A DNA stretch of 64,000 nt from Amoebophrya sp. A120 (lineage: Eukaryota; Sar; Dinophyceae; Syndiniales; Amoebophryaceae): positions 3,490,265-3,554,264 of the forward strand of contig CAJINV010000007.1 of NCBI GenBank assembly GCA_905178155.1. The letters are read 5' to 3'. The translations under genes were made by a program, and so were the position numbers. Positions 32,918-44,261 of this stretch are shown piece after piece (the first letter of the stretch is position 1; each line of letters starts with the position of its first letter). The notes beneath the pieces are model-generated. The model saw only the letters and a program-made list of their open reading frames with translations, was not told the origin of the DNA and did no database searches.

Positions 32918-35698
32918 ATGAGGTTACGTATGGCTGCGGACGACGGAACCCGCTGTGTCCGAAGTGAGCTCGTGTGGCTCCGAGTATGGTTCTTCTCGTC
33001 GTGCTCCCTGCTGCAGCTTCTAGCAAATTTCGGCGTTTTTAGCCACGCCATCCCTTTCCGCGATTTCTACTGGATCGAAAGTCACGACGCCGCTACGGGG
33101 TATCTGTACGCAAAGACATCGTCTTCAAGCATGGCCACAACGACGCTCTACTCGAACCAGAACAACATGCTGGGGACGTCGTCGTCGACGAGAGAAAACC
33201 CGATCAACAACTGGGTGATAACCCAGACCGGTCCGCTCTCTCACCAGCTCGACTGCGGCGCCCGTGGCTTCGACCTGCGACCAATGTGCTTCTTCCATGA
33301 AGACGAACAGTTCGAACCAACAACGGACCACGCAGGCGGAGACAAGTCGGAAAACATGGACGGCGCTCCTGCTCTTGACAAGAAGCTTGCTGGTGTGCGG
33401 CAAACCGATCCCGAGATTTACTTCCACCACGGGTTGATTCCTGTGAAAGTGGTAAAATTTGAGGACGTCCTGAACGAAGTTTCTGCCTGGGTGAAAAACG
33501 ACACAGAAACGACGGGCAATCAAGACCCGGTCATTCTCGACATGTCCCATTTCGTCAGCCGTACTGCCTCGACGAGGAGCGACGTGCAGGCCAGCTCAGT
33601 CGCTGGAGCTGATCACCTCGCGATGATTGCCGCCGGGAAACAAGAGGATGCAGGACGGGACACGTTGCGCCGTCAGAAAATAATCCCGGGAACGAAACGC
33701 GAACACGATCAGCGCTGCTACGAGGCGGTAAAGGCGCGGGCTGTTGAACTTGGATACCCTTGGTTTGATTCATGTAATTCCAGCATGGTAAACGTAAACG
33801 CGAACTGGCCTGGCCGGCCCGACGCAAAGCCAAAGCAATCCCGCTCAGGAAATGGTGGAGGTGTGAAGAGTCTCGCAGACACAGACGTGACAGATGTTGT
33901 CAAGACGTATGGGAGAATCCTGCTACTTCACGGAGCGGCGTGCGTAGATGGGAATTACGACCCTGGGGTGAAGTGTGAAGATTGGAATTTGCAGGACGTA
34001 CATGCTGAAAATCAGCTAGACAGCACAAGAGAAAAACTGGATGACGCGCAGCGAAAAACGTTCTCGCTGGGATACGATTGCCATACTGACAAGTCGGTGC
34101 CTGAGAGCAGGGTGCGAGTGGACAAAAAACATAGTTCTATCGCAAGAAGAGCCCCCACCGGCCGGGCGTGGGACACGTTCTTTTCTTACTGGGATAAAAC
34201 TGAAAAGAACGTCGATCATAAAGGTCGTTATTCAAGCGACACAGGTGGAGCAGCACGACACCCTCCTGCAAGGTCTGGGTTTCGCATGCTGCAAGCGCAT
34301 TGGCAATACGATGCGTCGAGTATCTCCTTTGCTGAGGCAAGATTTGGCTTGGATGCCTCCGTCTTGTTTGACAATGAAAAGTCAGGCATGAACTTTATCG
34401 CTGCAGACAGAGTACAGAAGAACGCCGGGGCGAGGAATAAAGCTTGGAATATCGTCGAGGTAAATGATATGGAAGCGTCAGGTTTGAAATCGTCAAAGTT
34501 GAAATACGGTAGGGAAAACTGTCCCCACTACCCCGGTTTTCCCCAAAGACAATTTTTTTTTTTCGATCCAATTGTAAGCAGGGCGGGCCCTTCGCAAGCG
34601 ACCTGCGCCGCGAATGGCCAGACCGAAGCCCGCTCCCCCAGGTGTGTTGCTGGACTCAAAGACACTGCACGCCTTGCCCGGCTTTTTGGGGCGCAAGCAG
34701 CTCGGGGCCCGCGAGGCAGCGCCCTGGGCAAGGCGCCCATGCCAGACCCGCCCCCCGGCCACCTAAGGCTGAACGCAATGCCCCTTGCCGCGGACCTGTC
34801 TTCTCCGCTTGAGGCTGGCCGGCACCGTTTCCCTGAGTGCATGTTCGGACACGCTGGCGAGAAAAAAAACGTATGCTGGGGATTTCGGCCCTAAGCAGCT
34901 ATCTACGCACTTTCGGCCTCCAAAACGAGCACCAGAAACCTCCCGAAAAGGTACGCATGCACGACCCCCAGGGAAACGGTGAGGCCGGAGCCTCAGAAGT
35001 TGGGCGCGGCCAGTGTGGCGGGGCCGCGTTGCAGTAGCCCACGCGCGGATGGGGCCGAAGTAGCTACACACATCCACAAAGCTTGCTGCCCCGTCAGCTC
35101 ATGCGCCGACTTTTGCGCGCCGCTATCCCGCTTGCTCCATTGCATACGTAACAACCTCAGAAAGTATCCGTGAAGAAGATCCACTAGCGGACACTATCCG
35201 GGCGGGCTGTGCGGCCGGTGGCCGTGTTGTTGCGTCAGTTCATAAAAAAATTTTTGATTTGGGGAAAACCGGGGTAGTGGGGACAGTTTTCTCTAACGTA
35301 TGAAATAATTTGTAATGCATAAAATGCATGACCCGAGGCGCGTGTGTTGCAGAGCAGGCAAGTGAGGCCGATTGTAAGCCTGTTTGGGGTTACAGCTCGA
35401 GCTGCTAAAGTAGCATGAGAAAATCGCTCTTCTTTGCCTAAACAGCACGACAAACTGGATTTAAGGGCCGCCAAGATTTGTCATGCGCCACTCGGAAACT
35501 GGGCTTCAGTTGGCATCCATTTTATGCATCACAAATTATTTCAACTTTGAGGATTTCAATCCTGACGTTTCCATAAATGACGTTTGCCTGGATAAAGGAC
35601 AACTTGCAAAGGTTGTGAGGACGTTGAATCAGGACGCTGAGGATCGTGAAAGAACGAACGAGAGCTCGTCAATCGACATGGAAGAAGTTCACATGTAG
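32918..35698 (+). CDS. Secreted PI-PLC X-domain-like phosphodiesterase
   Basis: Exons are 32918-34467 and 35581-35698, about 555 aa; the phases fit across the introner 34468-35575. Residues about 15-45 form a hydrophobic signal-peptide-like segment. The X-type domain shows, in order: IESHDAATGY (first catalytic His, near residue 55), QLDCGARGFDLRP (metal/substrate loop), YFHHGLIPV (second His, near 169), PVILDMSHF and, after splicing, NIVEVNDVCLDKGQL near the end. This order is that of the bacterial-type and eukaryotic PI-PLC X-domain proteins, which cleave phosphoinositides or GPI anchors by His-based acid-base chemistry. No C2, EF-hand or PH domain is present, so it is not a canonical signalling PLC. 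Cys-rich inserts suggest disulphides in a secreted protein. Substrate is not predictable. Confidence 0.82.
34468..35575. mobile_element. Introner (host, about 310 bp without the nested insert), TSD AATGA
   Basis: The left end TATGGAAGCGTCAGGTTTGA is inverted at the right end with few mismatches; the TIR can be followed for about 60 bases if the nested insert is skipped. AATGA lies at 34463-34467 and 35576-35580. Excision gives EVND|VCLDK in frame in the PI-PLC-like gene. Confidence 0.9.
34505..35300. mobile_element. GC-rich TIR element nested in an introner (796 bp), TSD TGAAA
   Basis: The TIRs are about 45 bases (TACGGTAGGGAAAACTGTCC against the inverted right end). TGAAA lies at 34500-34504 and 35301-35305. 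The insertion sits inside the left TIR of the host introner and interrupts it. The interior is GC-rich with no recognisable transposase. Confidence 0.9.
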
Positions 35699-36594
35699 AA
35701 GTAAGCGAACTGTTACAGCTCCTGATTCGCATGTTCTCACCAGGCACACACTTGTGCAGTGGCGTGATTTTATTTGAATTGTGCCGCAATTATAACACTA
35801 AAGTGTCAAGCTTGACATTTGTGTCAATTAGGTCATTGACGATGAGCGCACGCATTACAATTTCAGTCAGTGTTCTTGTTCTCTATCTCTACCAAAGGAC
35901 GTGGCCGAGCCGTTCGGTAAAGTAGGAGGTGGGCACCGAAAGATTGGGCTCCCGTTGAGCAACAACCAGGCAGCACTCGGTATTATTCTATTTTCCTTCT
36001 AGTTCATGCTCATGGACGAATCGTCAACATGCTGGAAATTATAAATATGATTATGATCATATCAAATGGAAATGACTGTGGATCCCTATCTAGGTCGGTG
36101 GGAGATCAGATGTGGCAAATGAATATCCAGACGGAACAAGAATCGGTAAGGACAACTGATCGACTGCGCAGAAATTTACGATTATGCTCGAGAATGATCC
36201 ACAGTACCAGCGTTAGAGATCAAACCCCATCTTCATAATTCCACCGCGACATCAGCACCGTTGATTTTTACAGTTGGAAGATTTATTCGTATACTATTTG
36301 CCATTGAGGACCACTTTCACGACGAACGCAGCATTCAGTCGCTTCGTTCCTTCAATCCCTTGTAGTTCCTGTGCTCATCGACTTACTTCCACACCGACTT
36401 GATTTATTGTCACGACTTTGAGGTGGCTTGCGCGCGGTTATTTTCACGTAAGTACACGCAACGTTAGCGCATTTCTCTTTCTGTATTAAGTATTCTGCTT
36501 AAGCTTATTTCTCTCGTCTACTCGACTCGTAATTTTTCCTTGCTGTTCACTTCTAGCTTGTCGAAAAATCCCTTTAAGTAGGTTCATTTCCAAA
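35699..36594. other. Intergenic spacer
   Basis: About 900 bp, AT-leaning, only short frames. Nothing recognised. Confidence 0.45.
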
Positions 36595-38244
36595 ATGCAA
36601 CGTCGCTCTTGTTCGCTCGGGCCGTTCGGCTCAAAAACTGCAGTCCGTTTGGTGTCTTTAAGCCAGATTTTCTCTTTGGTCTGCCAACTTGTCGATGCCA
36701 GTGCGGCGGGGGCTACGGCAACACAGCCACAAAGCTGCATTGGACGTTTCTGCAGCAAACTTGCGGGTCGTAACAGCCGGAACCGAGGTTCGGGTGCAGT
36801 CCCACTTCTGGCTCCTGCAACTTCTGTCGACCCGAGTTCTCCTCCACGCTCAAGTTCGTCTGAACGTGAATTCAGTGCAGACTCTGCTCCTCGGAGCGCG
36901 GCAGTATATACGATGCAGCCTCAGCGGCTGCGTCAGGAGCGGTGTGATCCGTCGAAATTTCGTTTTACAGCTTTGCCTGAGGAGTTGCAATTGAAAAGTC
37001 TTGAGTGCCTCCAGGATGGAATCACGGATGAAGATCCCGTGCGCAGCTTCCGGCACAACCCGGCATCTGTAACTTTCCGCAAGAACCCCGGGCTGAAGGC
37101 GTTACGCAACCTCCTGCAGGATGTGGAAGGGCCCGCAAGAAATTGGTGGTCCAATTGTCCGCCAGGAGGACAAGCTTCGGAGCCGTTTCCTGAAACGCTT
37201 GTAGCACAGAGTGAGCTGTTGCAAGCTCGTGTCCGAAACATCAGTGCAGTACAGCAGGCGGTGCGAGCGCGAGCCGAAGGACGAGATGGAGGTTACCCTG
37301 TCGGAAAATGGTTCCAGGACCAGTTGGAGCGTATTGCGGGCTTAGAACGAGGCAGTTTGTTTTCGGACGTGGCGCCTGCGCGCAAAGGCCTCCTCGAGTC
37401 TATTCTTGTCGCTGTGGAAACGAAACTTGGCTCCGCGGTCCGCAAGGCTGAACAGATCCGAAACGGGTTTGATGACGGTGAGGCGGAGGCCGGACATGCA
37501 GAGCAAATATTTGAGTATGAAGATAATGACGGGCAAGGCAAATATGAGATATCGATCAGAAACGCCATGCACCTGCCAAATCGTGGGCGCGGCTTTGTTG
37601 TTAGCCTGGAAATTCTGTCGAACGAGTTTAGTGATGACGTCATGCGAATTATCCTCCAGAAAAGCGTGCCCCACGCCCCAAAGCCAAGATGGAACATCAA
37701 TCTGCTACATACGCAAATGGAGAAGGTTTTGCTGTTGCGCATTACAACATTGGGCCTCCTCCAGCGTAGTGGTGATTGGCTACTGAAGTCGCGTCGCAAG
37801 ACCTTGATCATCTGACCCTAATTAACAAAGCCTGACAAATCCCCAGATGCTGGCATTAGAGACTGTCGTTATGGCGGGGTTCTTGCGCATGAGAAACATT
37901 GTGCGTCGTGGCATGCAGTAGATGTGCTTGACAAATGTTGGGTGGGGACGTTTTTACACAGGATGCAAATGCTCAGCCACTGGTGGTACGACCGCACTAG
38001 TGATGATTGGGGACGAAATCTTCATTGGGTTCCCCTTCGCCTAGCTGAAAACGAAGCGCAGACGCTCCGATTCCCCGTGGTCAGCCCGCTCGTTATTAGA
38101 CGCCCACATGTGCCACGGCCGGGAAACCCAAACGGGGACCTGTATTTTGGAGTGAAATTCGATCAAGGCGACGAAACCGGGAACGGCCGCTGGGGAGTCA
38201 GTATTTTCTTCGTCCCCGACCGCACGCGCGACGAAAACTCCTAA
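36595..38244 (+). CDS. Secreted or signal-anchored protein of unknown family
   Basis: Exons are 36595-37649 and 37971-38244, about 442 aa, joined in frame across an introner. The N-terminus (residues about 13-40, VRLVSLSQIFSLVCQLVDASAAGA) looks like a signal peptide. Residues about 130-320 are charged and helical (LRQERCDPSKFRF; RKAEQIRNGFDDGEAEAGH). The C-terminal part is strand-like with many aromatic residues (HWWYDRTSDDWGRNLHWVPL; GDLYFGVKFDQGDETGNG). Without splicing the frame runs on to 37815 in element sequence. No domain recognised. Confidence 0.68.
37650..37965. mobile_element. Introner, family F (316 bp), TSD CGAAT/CAAAT
   Basis: The left end TATCCTCCAGAAAAGCGTGCC is inverted, imperfectly, in the right end (GGGGACGTTTTTACACAGGATG). 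The flanking 5-mers differ at one base. The right end matches the family of 62784-63062. Excision makes MRMLSHWWYD in frame. Confidence 0.8.
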
Positions 38245-40605
38245 GGAGAAAGCGGAGGCGCGCAATAAAACTCCATGCTACGTCCTCGAATTGGTGTCGA
38301 AGATGCTTTCGAGCCTTTTTTTTTGTATGAAAAATTGTAGTGATCTACTCAGGCTACAGTGACCTACTCAGACTTCCTTTTTTGATTTTACATTGCAATA
38401 TAAGAAATTGCAGAAGTAGATCTGGCTTGATTTCCTTGATCAAGCTGTTGAAACACGGGGCGGGATGAAAATAAAAGTACTATATTTCTGCTCTGCTTTC
38501 GAAGGAGCATTCTGCTAGGGCGCGTCAAACCCTTAACTCTAGAGCCGGCCCCTAGATGAATCAGTATTTACCGAATTGAAGAAAGGACTAACCCGTGTTC
38601 GTCGTCCATGATAAGGAAGTTTTCAAGAACGCTGCCTGGATTTCTTGTAATTACGCCTCCGCTAGGAAGTACTACGCAAGAGCAGTCCTATGTAAGTTTT
38701 TACCCCAGTGCCGCGGATATCCACTATTTTAATTTCTAGAGTAGCTTTCGAATTCGGAGTTGCAGACGAGATTAACGGCATCTTGTTCCACTAGTAGGGA
38801 AAGGGAACGAGAGTGGACGAGGAAGTGCCCTTGGTTTTTCTGAAGCAGAAGCACGACTTATTGGTGGAAAACTAGACATTCACTTGTAGAAAGGTAGACA
38901 GTTCCCTGACAGTATCTCGCTCACCTAGCACATTTTTTTGACTTTCTTGAAGCAGCCAGGCAATCTACTGCCAGTCCCATCATGGACTGTCCGCGCCTTC
39001 CATTTTTATGGAGTGCTTGAAGTACTTCGACCATGAGCTGACAAACCTCAATAACTACCCTGCGTGGACATGCATCATTATATTGGACCCACGAAATTTT
39101 ATGAGTACACGTCTGACGCCCACACCGTGGCGCAGGAGTGCCGCGATAGCGCCGGCGGTCGCCACCGTATCAGGAGGCGGGCCACACGCACGCACCGGCG
39201 ACGGCTGAAATAAAAAATTGGGTTCTTTTACTTGAACAACCAATCGGTACATATTTGTCCTACTGGTTCTACTTGCGTGGTCGTGGAATTTGGCGCGGAA
39301 ATCATATGTAGTGTAGGCGGTCTTGTTCTTCGGCATTGCAACTGCAAGAGCGCACCAGGTCCATCACGTTCTTTCTCTTTGGTGCGCGCAATGCATGGTC
39401 GTCGCGCCGATCGGTACTTAACTTCCACTTTTGCCCGACGAACCTGAACGAGGTATGAGCTGCTGATTATGACCGTTCTCGTCTCGGTGGATCCCGAACC
39501 CACTTTGTGCGAGGGTCGATCATCGAAGATATTAAATTTGGATCGATCAGCTGGCAGTCTTGATGCTTGCTGCGAGCATCAGAGTTCATGGCTCATGAGT
39601 TAAAAGGAAGTCGCAGTGCAGCTAGCTTTTGATGTTCTTTCTTTTTCGTCGCATGAGATGCCTCCGTGTTTTTTTCCCCGGAAAGTAGAACAAATGGAAA
39701 TTATTAATGGGCCACGAGGGTTGAACGATAGCGAACGACTTGCTTGGCCATGGCCAGTTTATGAGGTTTTTTGGAACTCATTAAAATGTAGAGGAAGGAG
39801 GACTTTTTTTGGACTCAACAGCAAAGATTCTTTTCGTTTTCTACTTTCATGCTTAAAACTACTCTACTAAAAGATAAGACTCTCTGTTTTTGCGACCGGA
39901 AGATCAACAACAAGACAACGCACCAGCAGAAAGCAGAAGCTCCGCTGCAGCGTATTGTCAGCAAACGGGATGGACACCAACAACACCACCTACCAAGAAT
40001 TATTGATGGCACCCTCGTTGACAGATGAGCCCCACGAGGGACCACGGTGACCCCTCTTCAGCGTGAAAGCAAACCCCTCCTAAGGAGACAGAGAAGAGTG
40101 GCCGCCTCCCTTGCGCGGCGACGCGGATCCTGCTCTTGACCTTGCGGCTCTACAACGTCAACTGCGTCGCTCTGCCGCACGACGAACCGCGCACACAGTC
40201 AAGAAGCAACAACCTCCAAAATCGGCCACCAAAAGGATGTCCGAAGACGGTTATGTCTCTTGTAACGATCGGAATTCGAGTCGCAGTTCGGGTTGTAAGA
40301 ATGAAACTACGACCCCGAGCACCAATTCCGACGACGGGCACTTGTTTGAGTGCTCGCCCTGTGAGCCCGACCCAAACGCGAGCAACAGTAGCACTGATGA
40401 GGAAGGAGAGCAGCTGCAACAGGGTATTATTCTTAGGAGAACCTCAAGTCAATACTAGCCTTATCCCGCTTCCCGTGTCCAGTAACCTGCAGACTTAATA
40501 GTATTCCGCTAGATGAATAGTAGCACTCAGCGTGTCTCTGTGGAGAATCGTTGTCGGCGCTTCAGCACAGGCAGGCCCATCTGCCGGCGATTTTCAAAGC
40601 GTCAG
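38245..40605. other. Long intergenic region with one doubtful small ORF
   Basis: About 2.3 kb. The only candidate is 40111-40458 (+, 115 aa; polar, Ser/Thr/Asn/Glu-rich, ending LRRTSSQY), which lacks family features. A short direct repeat (TCTACTCAG/CCTACTCAG) lies near 38344-38372. The rest shows no gene. Confidence 0.4.
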
Positions 40606-41870
40606 AACGGCTTCGGCACGATCCGGCACCGGCCGGCGCGGTGGGCAGGTTGGCCTTTGCCGTCATCTTGCATGCTGGCACCGGCGTGGCCGCGATCTGG
40701 CGGCGGGGGGCGGGCATGGTCGGGCACCGGCTTGGCCAGGGCCCGACACCGGCGTGGCCAGGGTCCGGCACCGGCTTGGGCATGATCGGCCACCGGCACG
40801 GTCATGCCCATGACCTGGCACCGGCGTGGCCACGACCTGGCACCGCCTTGGCCATGATTTGGCTGGCACCGGCTTGGCCGCGGCCTGGCACTTGCAGGCA
40901 TGGCCATGATTCCGCACCGGTTTGGCTATGCTCTGGCACAGGCAGGCAGGCTTGGCCGTGATTCATCTGGCAACGGCTTGGCCACGGCCTGGCACCGGCT
41001 TGGCCATGTTCTGGCACCGGCTTGGCCATGATTTGGCGCCGGCGTCGGCTTGGGCACGACCCGGAGCCGGCAGGCTTGGCCTTGCCATGACCTGGAGCCG
41101 GCTCGGCCATGGCCTGAGCGGGCGCCGGCCTTGCCGTGATCTGGCACCGACCGGCCTGGCCACGACCTGGCACCGGCTTGGCAGTGGTGTGGCACCGGCC
41201 TGGCCATGTCCTGACATGGGCCTGGCCATGATCTGGCACCGGCTTGGCCATGAGCTTCCTGGCGCCGGCTTGGCCGTGATCCATCTGGCACCGGCTCGGC
41301 CATGATCTGGCGCCGGCCTTGCCGCGACCTGGCACCGGACGGCTTGGCCATGATCTGGCGCCGGGTTGGCCATGATGTGGCACGGGGCGGGCGGGGCCAC
41401 GACCTGGAACCGGCTTGGCCATGATCTGGCACCGGCTTGGCCCTGATCTCATCAGGCGCCGGCCTGGCCATGATCTCTCTGGCGCCGGCCTGGCCACGAC
41501 CTGGCACCGGCTTGGCCACGATCTGGCACCGGCTTGGCCATGATCTGGCACCGGCTTGGCCATGACCTGGCACCGGTTGGCTGGCAGGCTTGGCCATGAT
41601 CTGGCATGCGGGCGCTGGCAGGTTTGGCCATGATCTGGCACCGGCTGGCTCGACAGGCTTTGGTCATGATCTGGCACCGGCTTGGCCACGGCCTGGCACC
41701 GAGTTGGCAGGCTTTGGCCATGATCTGGCACCGGCTTGGCCACGACCTGGCACCGGCGGGCTTGGCCACGATCTGGCGCCGGCTGGGCCATGAAGATCTG
41801 GAACCGGGCGGCCTGGCCATGATCTGGAAGCGGCTTGGCCATGATCTGGCGCCGGCTTTGCCATGATCTG
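40606..41870. repeat. 22-bp GC-rich satellite, left part
   Basis: Imperfect tandem copies of a 22-base unit (GGCACCGGCTTGGCCATGAT plus CT). Variants carry CACGACCT in place of CATGATCT. Open frames on both strands (for example 40802-41884 minus) result from the lack of stops in the unit. The array resumes at 43226 after an inserted element. Confidence 0.92.
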
Positions 41871-43225
41871 TCATGCGGAAACACCCCGGGCGGATTTTTG
41901 TTCTAAAATGTGGCTAATTTTTCCGGGATTTCAAAAATTCCGGGCGCCCTTTCCGGCAGGCCCCACCGGCAACAGCCCGAGGCCCACAAAATTGCCCCGC
42001 TCGCCCTCTCATGCGCCTCGGCTGTGTTGCCGCTGTTCGGCTTTTGGGCCTCTAGGTTGGTCGTGGACGTGGTGTCCAGAGGTTTTCCAAGTTTTAAAAT
42101 TTAAAAATTCGGGCTGTTTTTCACGGAAAAGTGGTCCACACAATTTTCCAAAGCTTTTCGGGGTTTGTTGGAGAATCAGTGTGGTGGATGTTTGGGTTGT
42201 GTATGGGGCACAGTATCGGGGGCTGGAGGTCAAGGTGTGCCGTTTTCGAATGTGAAGCGGCGCGCGATTTTGTGTGTTGCCACTTCGCATTCCGCTGGCG
42301 TTTTGGTTTGTATCTCTCGTGGGATAGAAGATGTTGCTCGCCCCTCGGAACATGATGCTCGACATGCACGTCGAGCATCATCTTCCAAGATCACCCACAA
42401 CAACGCATGTCGGGTGAGGGAATGTCGGGAAGTCCAATTTTAGAAGATCCGAACAACTTCGGTTTTCGGCTTCTAAAACTGGGCACTTTCGGATTCTAAA
42501 GTCCCGGGCGCGCACCTTCTAAAACCACAAAACTCGCAAATCCTGCGGGATTTTGCGCTATCGGTGGTTTTAGAGGATTTTTTAGAGGACGGGCAAGGTC
42601 CGGGTTTTTCCGCCTCCGGAAGCGATTTTAGAGGGCATTTTAGAAGAATCCGGGCGAAAAATTAGAAGTGGCTTTTAGAGGTGGTTTTTAGAAACCACTT
42701 TTAGGGACCACTTTTAGAGGCGGAAAGTAGAGACGGGTTTTAGAGACGCATTTTAGAGACGGATTTTAGAGGCGCATTTTAGAGGCGCACTTTAGAGGCG
42801 CATTTTAGAGAGGGAAATTAGAGGCCAATTTTAGAGGCCGGAATTAGAGGATGGCTGCAGAGGGCATGGCAATGGGTGGCGTTGTGCATGGTCTGCTTGT
42901 CCGCGCCTTCAGGTCGTGGCGACTTCCTCTGTGGAGTTTCGTGTCGAGCCGAGGCATTGACCACTCGGTGTCCGGAGTGGGTTGTGGTAGTGCCTTTCCG
43001 CGTCTCATCTAGTTCTTCATGAGTATGACTCTTTGGGGATGTCCTGTTCGCAGTCTGGGTTCTTCCTCTTCGCGTCATTTCGTTAGCCCCTCGCCGGACT
43101 CTCCTTCCCGCTGTCGCTTTTCGTTTCATCCGCCGATGGGGAATTTGGGTGGGCCTTTTTTTTTGAAAACCGGAAAAATTAGAAGGATATTAGAAAGGAA
43201 AACCGCCCGGGCGTTTTCCGCATGA
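41871..43225. mobile_element. TIR element inserted in the 22-bp satellite (1355 bp), TSD GATCTG
   Basis: TCATGCGGAAAC at the left is inverted at the right (GTTTTCCGCATGA), with weaker similarity for about 70 bases (CGGGCGG, CTAATTTTTCCGG). GATCTG lies at 41865-41870 and 43226-43231, although this word is itself part of the satellite unit. The interior has a TTTTAGAGG-type array and no recognisable transposase. Confidence 0.8.
42436..42850. repeat. TTTTAGAGGCG-type short repeats inside the inserted element
   Basis: Irregular copies of ATTTTAGAGGCGC-like words, densest at 42640-42850. They sit within the TIR element and may belong to it. Confidence 0.85.
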
Positions 43226-44250
43226 GATCTGGCACCGTCTTGGCAGGCTTTGGCCATGATCTGGAACCGGCTTGGCGCTGATCTGGCACCGGCTTGGCCA
43301 TGATGCATGTGGCACCCACGCACCGGCTTGGCAGGTTTTGGCCATGATCTGGCACCGGCTTGGCCGCGATCTGGCACCGGCTTGGCTATGATCTGGCACC
43401 GGCCCGGCCATGATCTGGCACCGGCTTGGCAGGCTTTGGCCATGTTTTGGCACCGGCTTGGCCGCGACCTGGCACCGGCTTGGCCACGACCTGGCACCGC
43501 CTCGGCCATGATTTGGCACCGGCATGGCCATGATCTGGCACCGGCGGGCTTGGCGGGCTTTGGTCATGATCTGGCAACGGCCGGCGGGCTTGGCCACGAC
43601 CGGGCACCGGCAGGCTTGGCAATGATCTGGCACCGGCTTGGCCATGATCTGGCATCGGCATGGCCACAGTCTGGCACCGGCTTGGCCACGACCTTCCTGG
43701 CACCGGGCGGCTTGGCCATGATCCGGAACCGGCCGGCTGGCAGGCTTGGCCGTGATCTGGCACCGGCTTGGCAGCCTCTGGCCATGATCTGGCGCCAGCC
43801 TTGGCACGGCCTGCCCTGGCACCGGCTTGGCCATCATCTGGCATCGGCTTGGGCACGACCCGGCACCGGCTGGCAGGCTTGGCCATAATCTGGCACCGGC
43901 TTGGCAGGCTTGGCCATGATCTGGCACCGGCTTGGCAGGCTTTGGCCATGATCTGGCACCGGCTTGGCCACGACCTGGCACCGGCTTGGCCATGATCTGG
44001 CACCGGCTTGGCTATGACCTGGCACCGGCTCGGCAGGTTTTGGCCATGATCTGGCACCGGCTTGGCCATGATCTGGCACCAGCTTGGCCATGATCTGGCA
44101 CCGGCTTGGCCACGACCTGGCATCGGCTTGGTCATGATCTGGCAACGGCTTGGCCATGATCTGGCAACGGCTGGCAGGCTTGGCCATGCATGATCTGGCA
44201 CCGGCTTGGCAGGTTTCCTCTGGCCACGACCTGGCGCCGGCTCGTGTTTC
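43226..44250. repeat. 22-bp GC-rich satellite, right part
   Basis: Same unit and variants as 40606-41870. The array is continuous with the left part once the inserted element is removed. Confidence 0.92.
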
Positions 44251-44261
44251 GAGGTTAGTTG

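Noticed and set aside
34468-34894. Extension of the PI-PLC-like protein through 34894
   Set aside because: The extension is encoded by the introner and the nested element; excision at the AATGA repeats gives a family-like end instead.
37650-37815. C-terminal extension of the 36595 gene to 37815
   Set aside because: The sequence lies inside the family F introner, and the excised version continues in frame to 38244.
40606-44250. CRISPR-like or regularly spaced repeats
   Set aside because: Repeats are directly adjacent 22-bp units without unique spacers, in a eukaryotic context.
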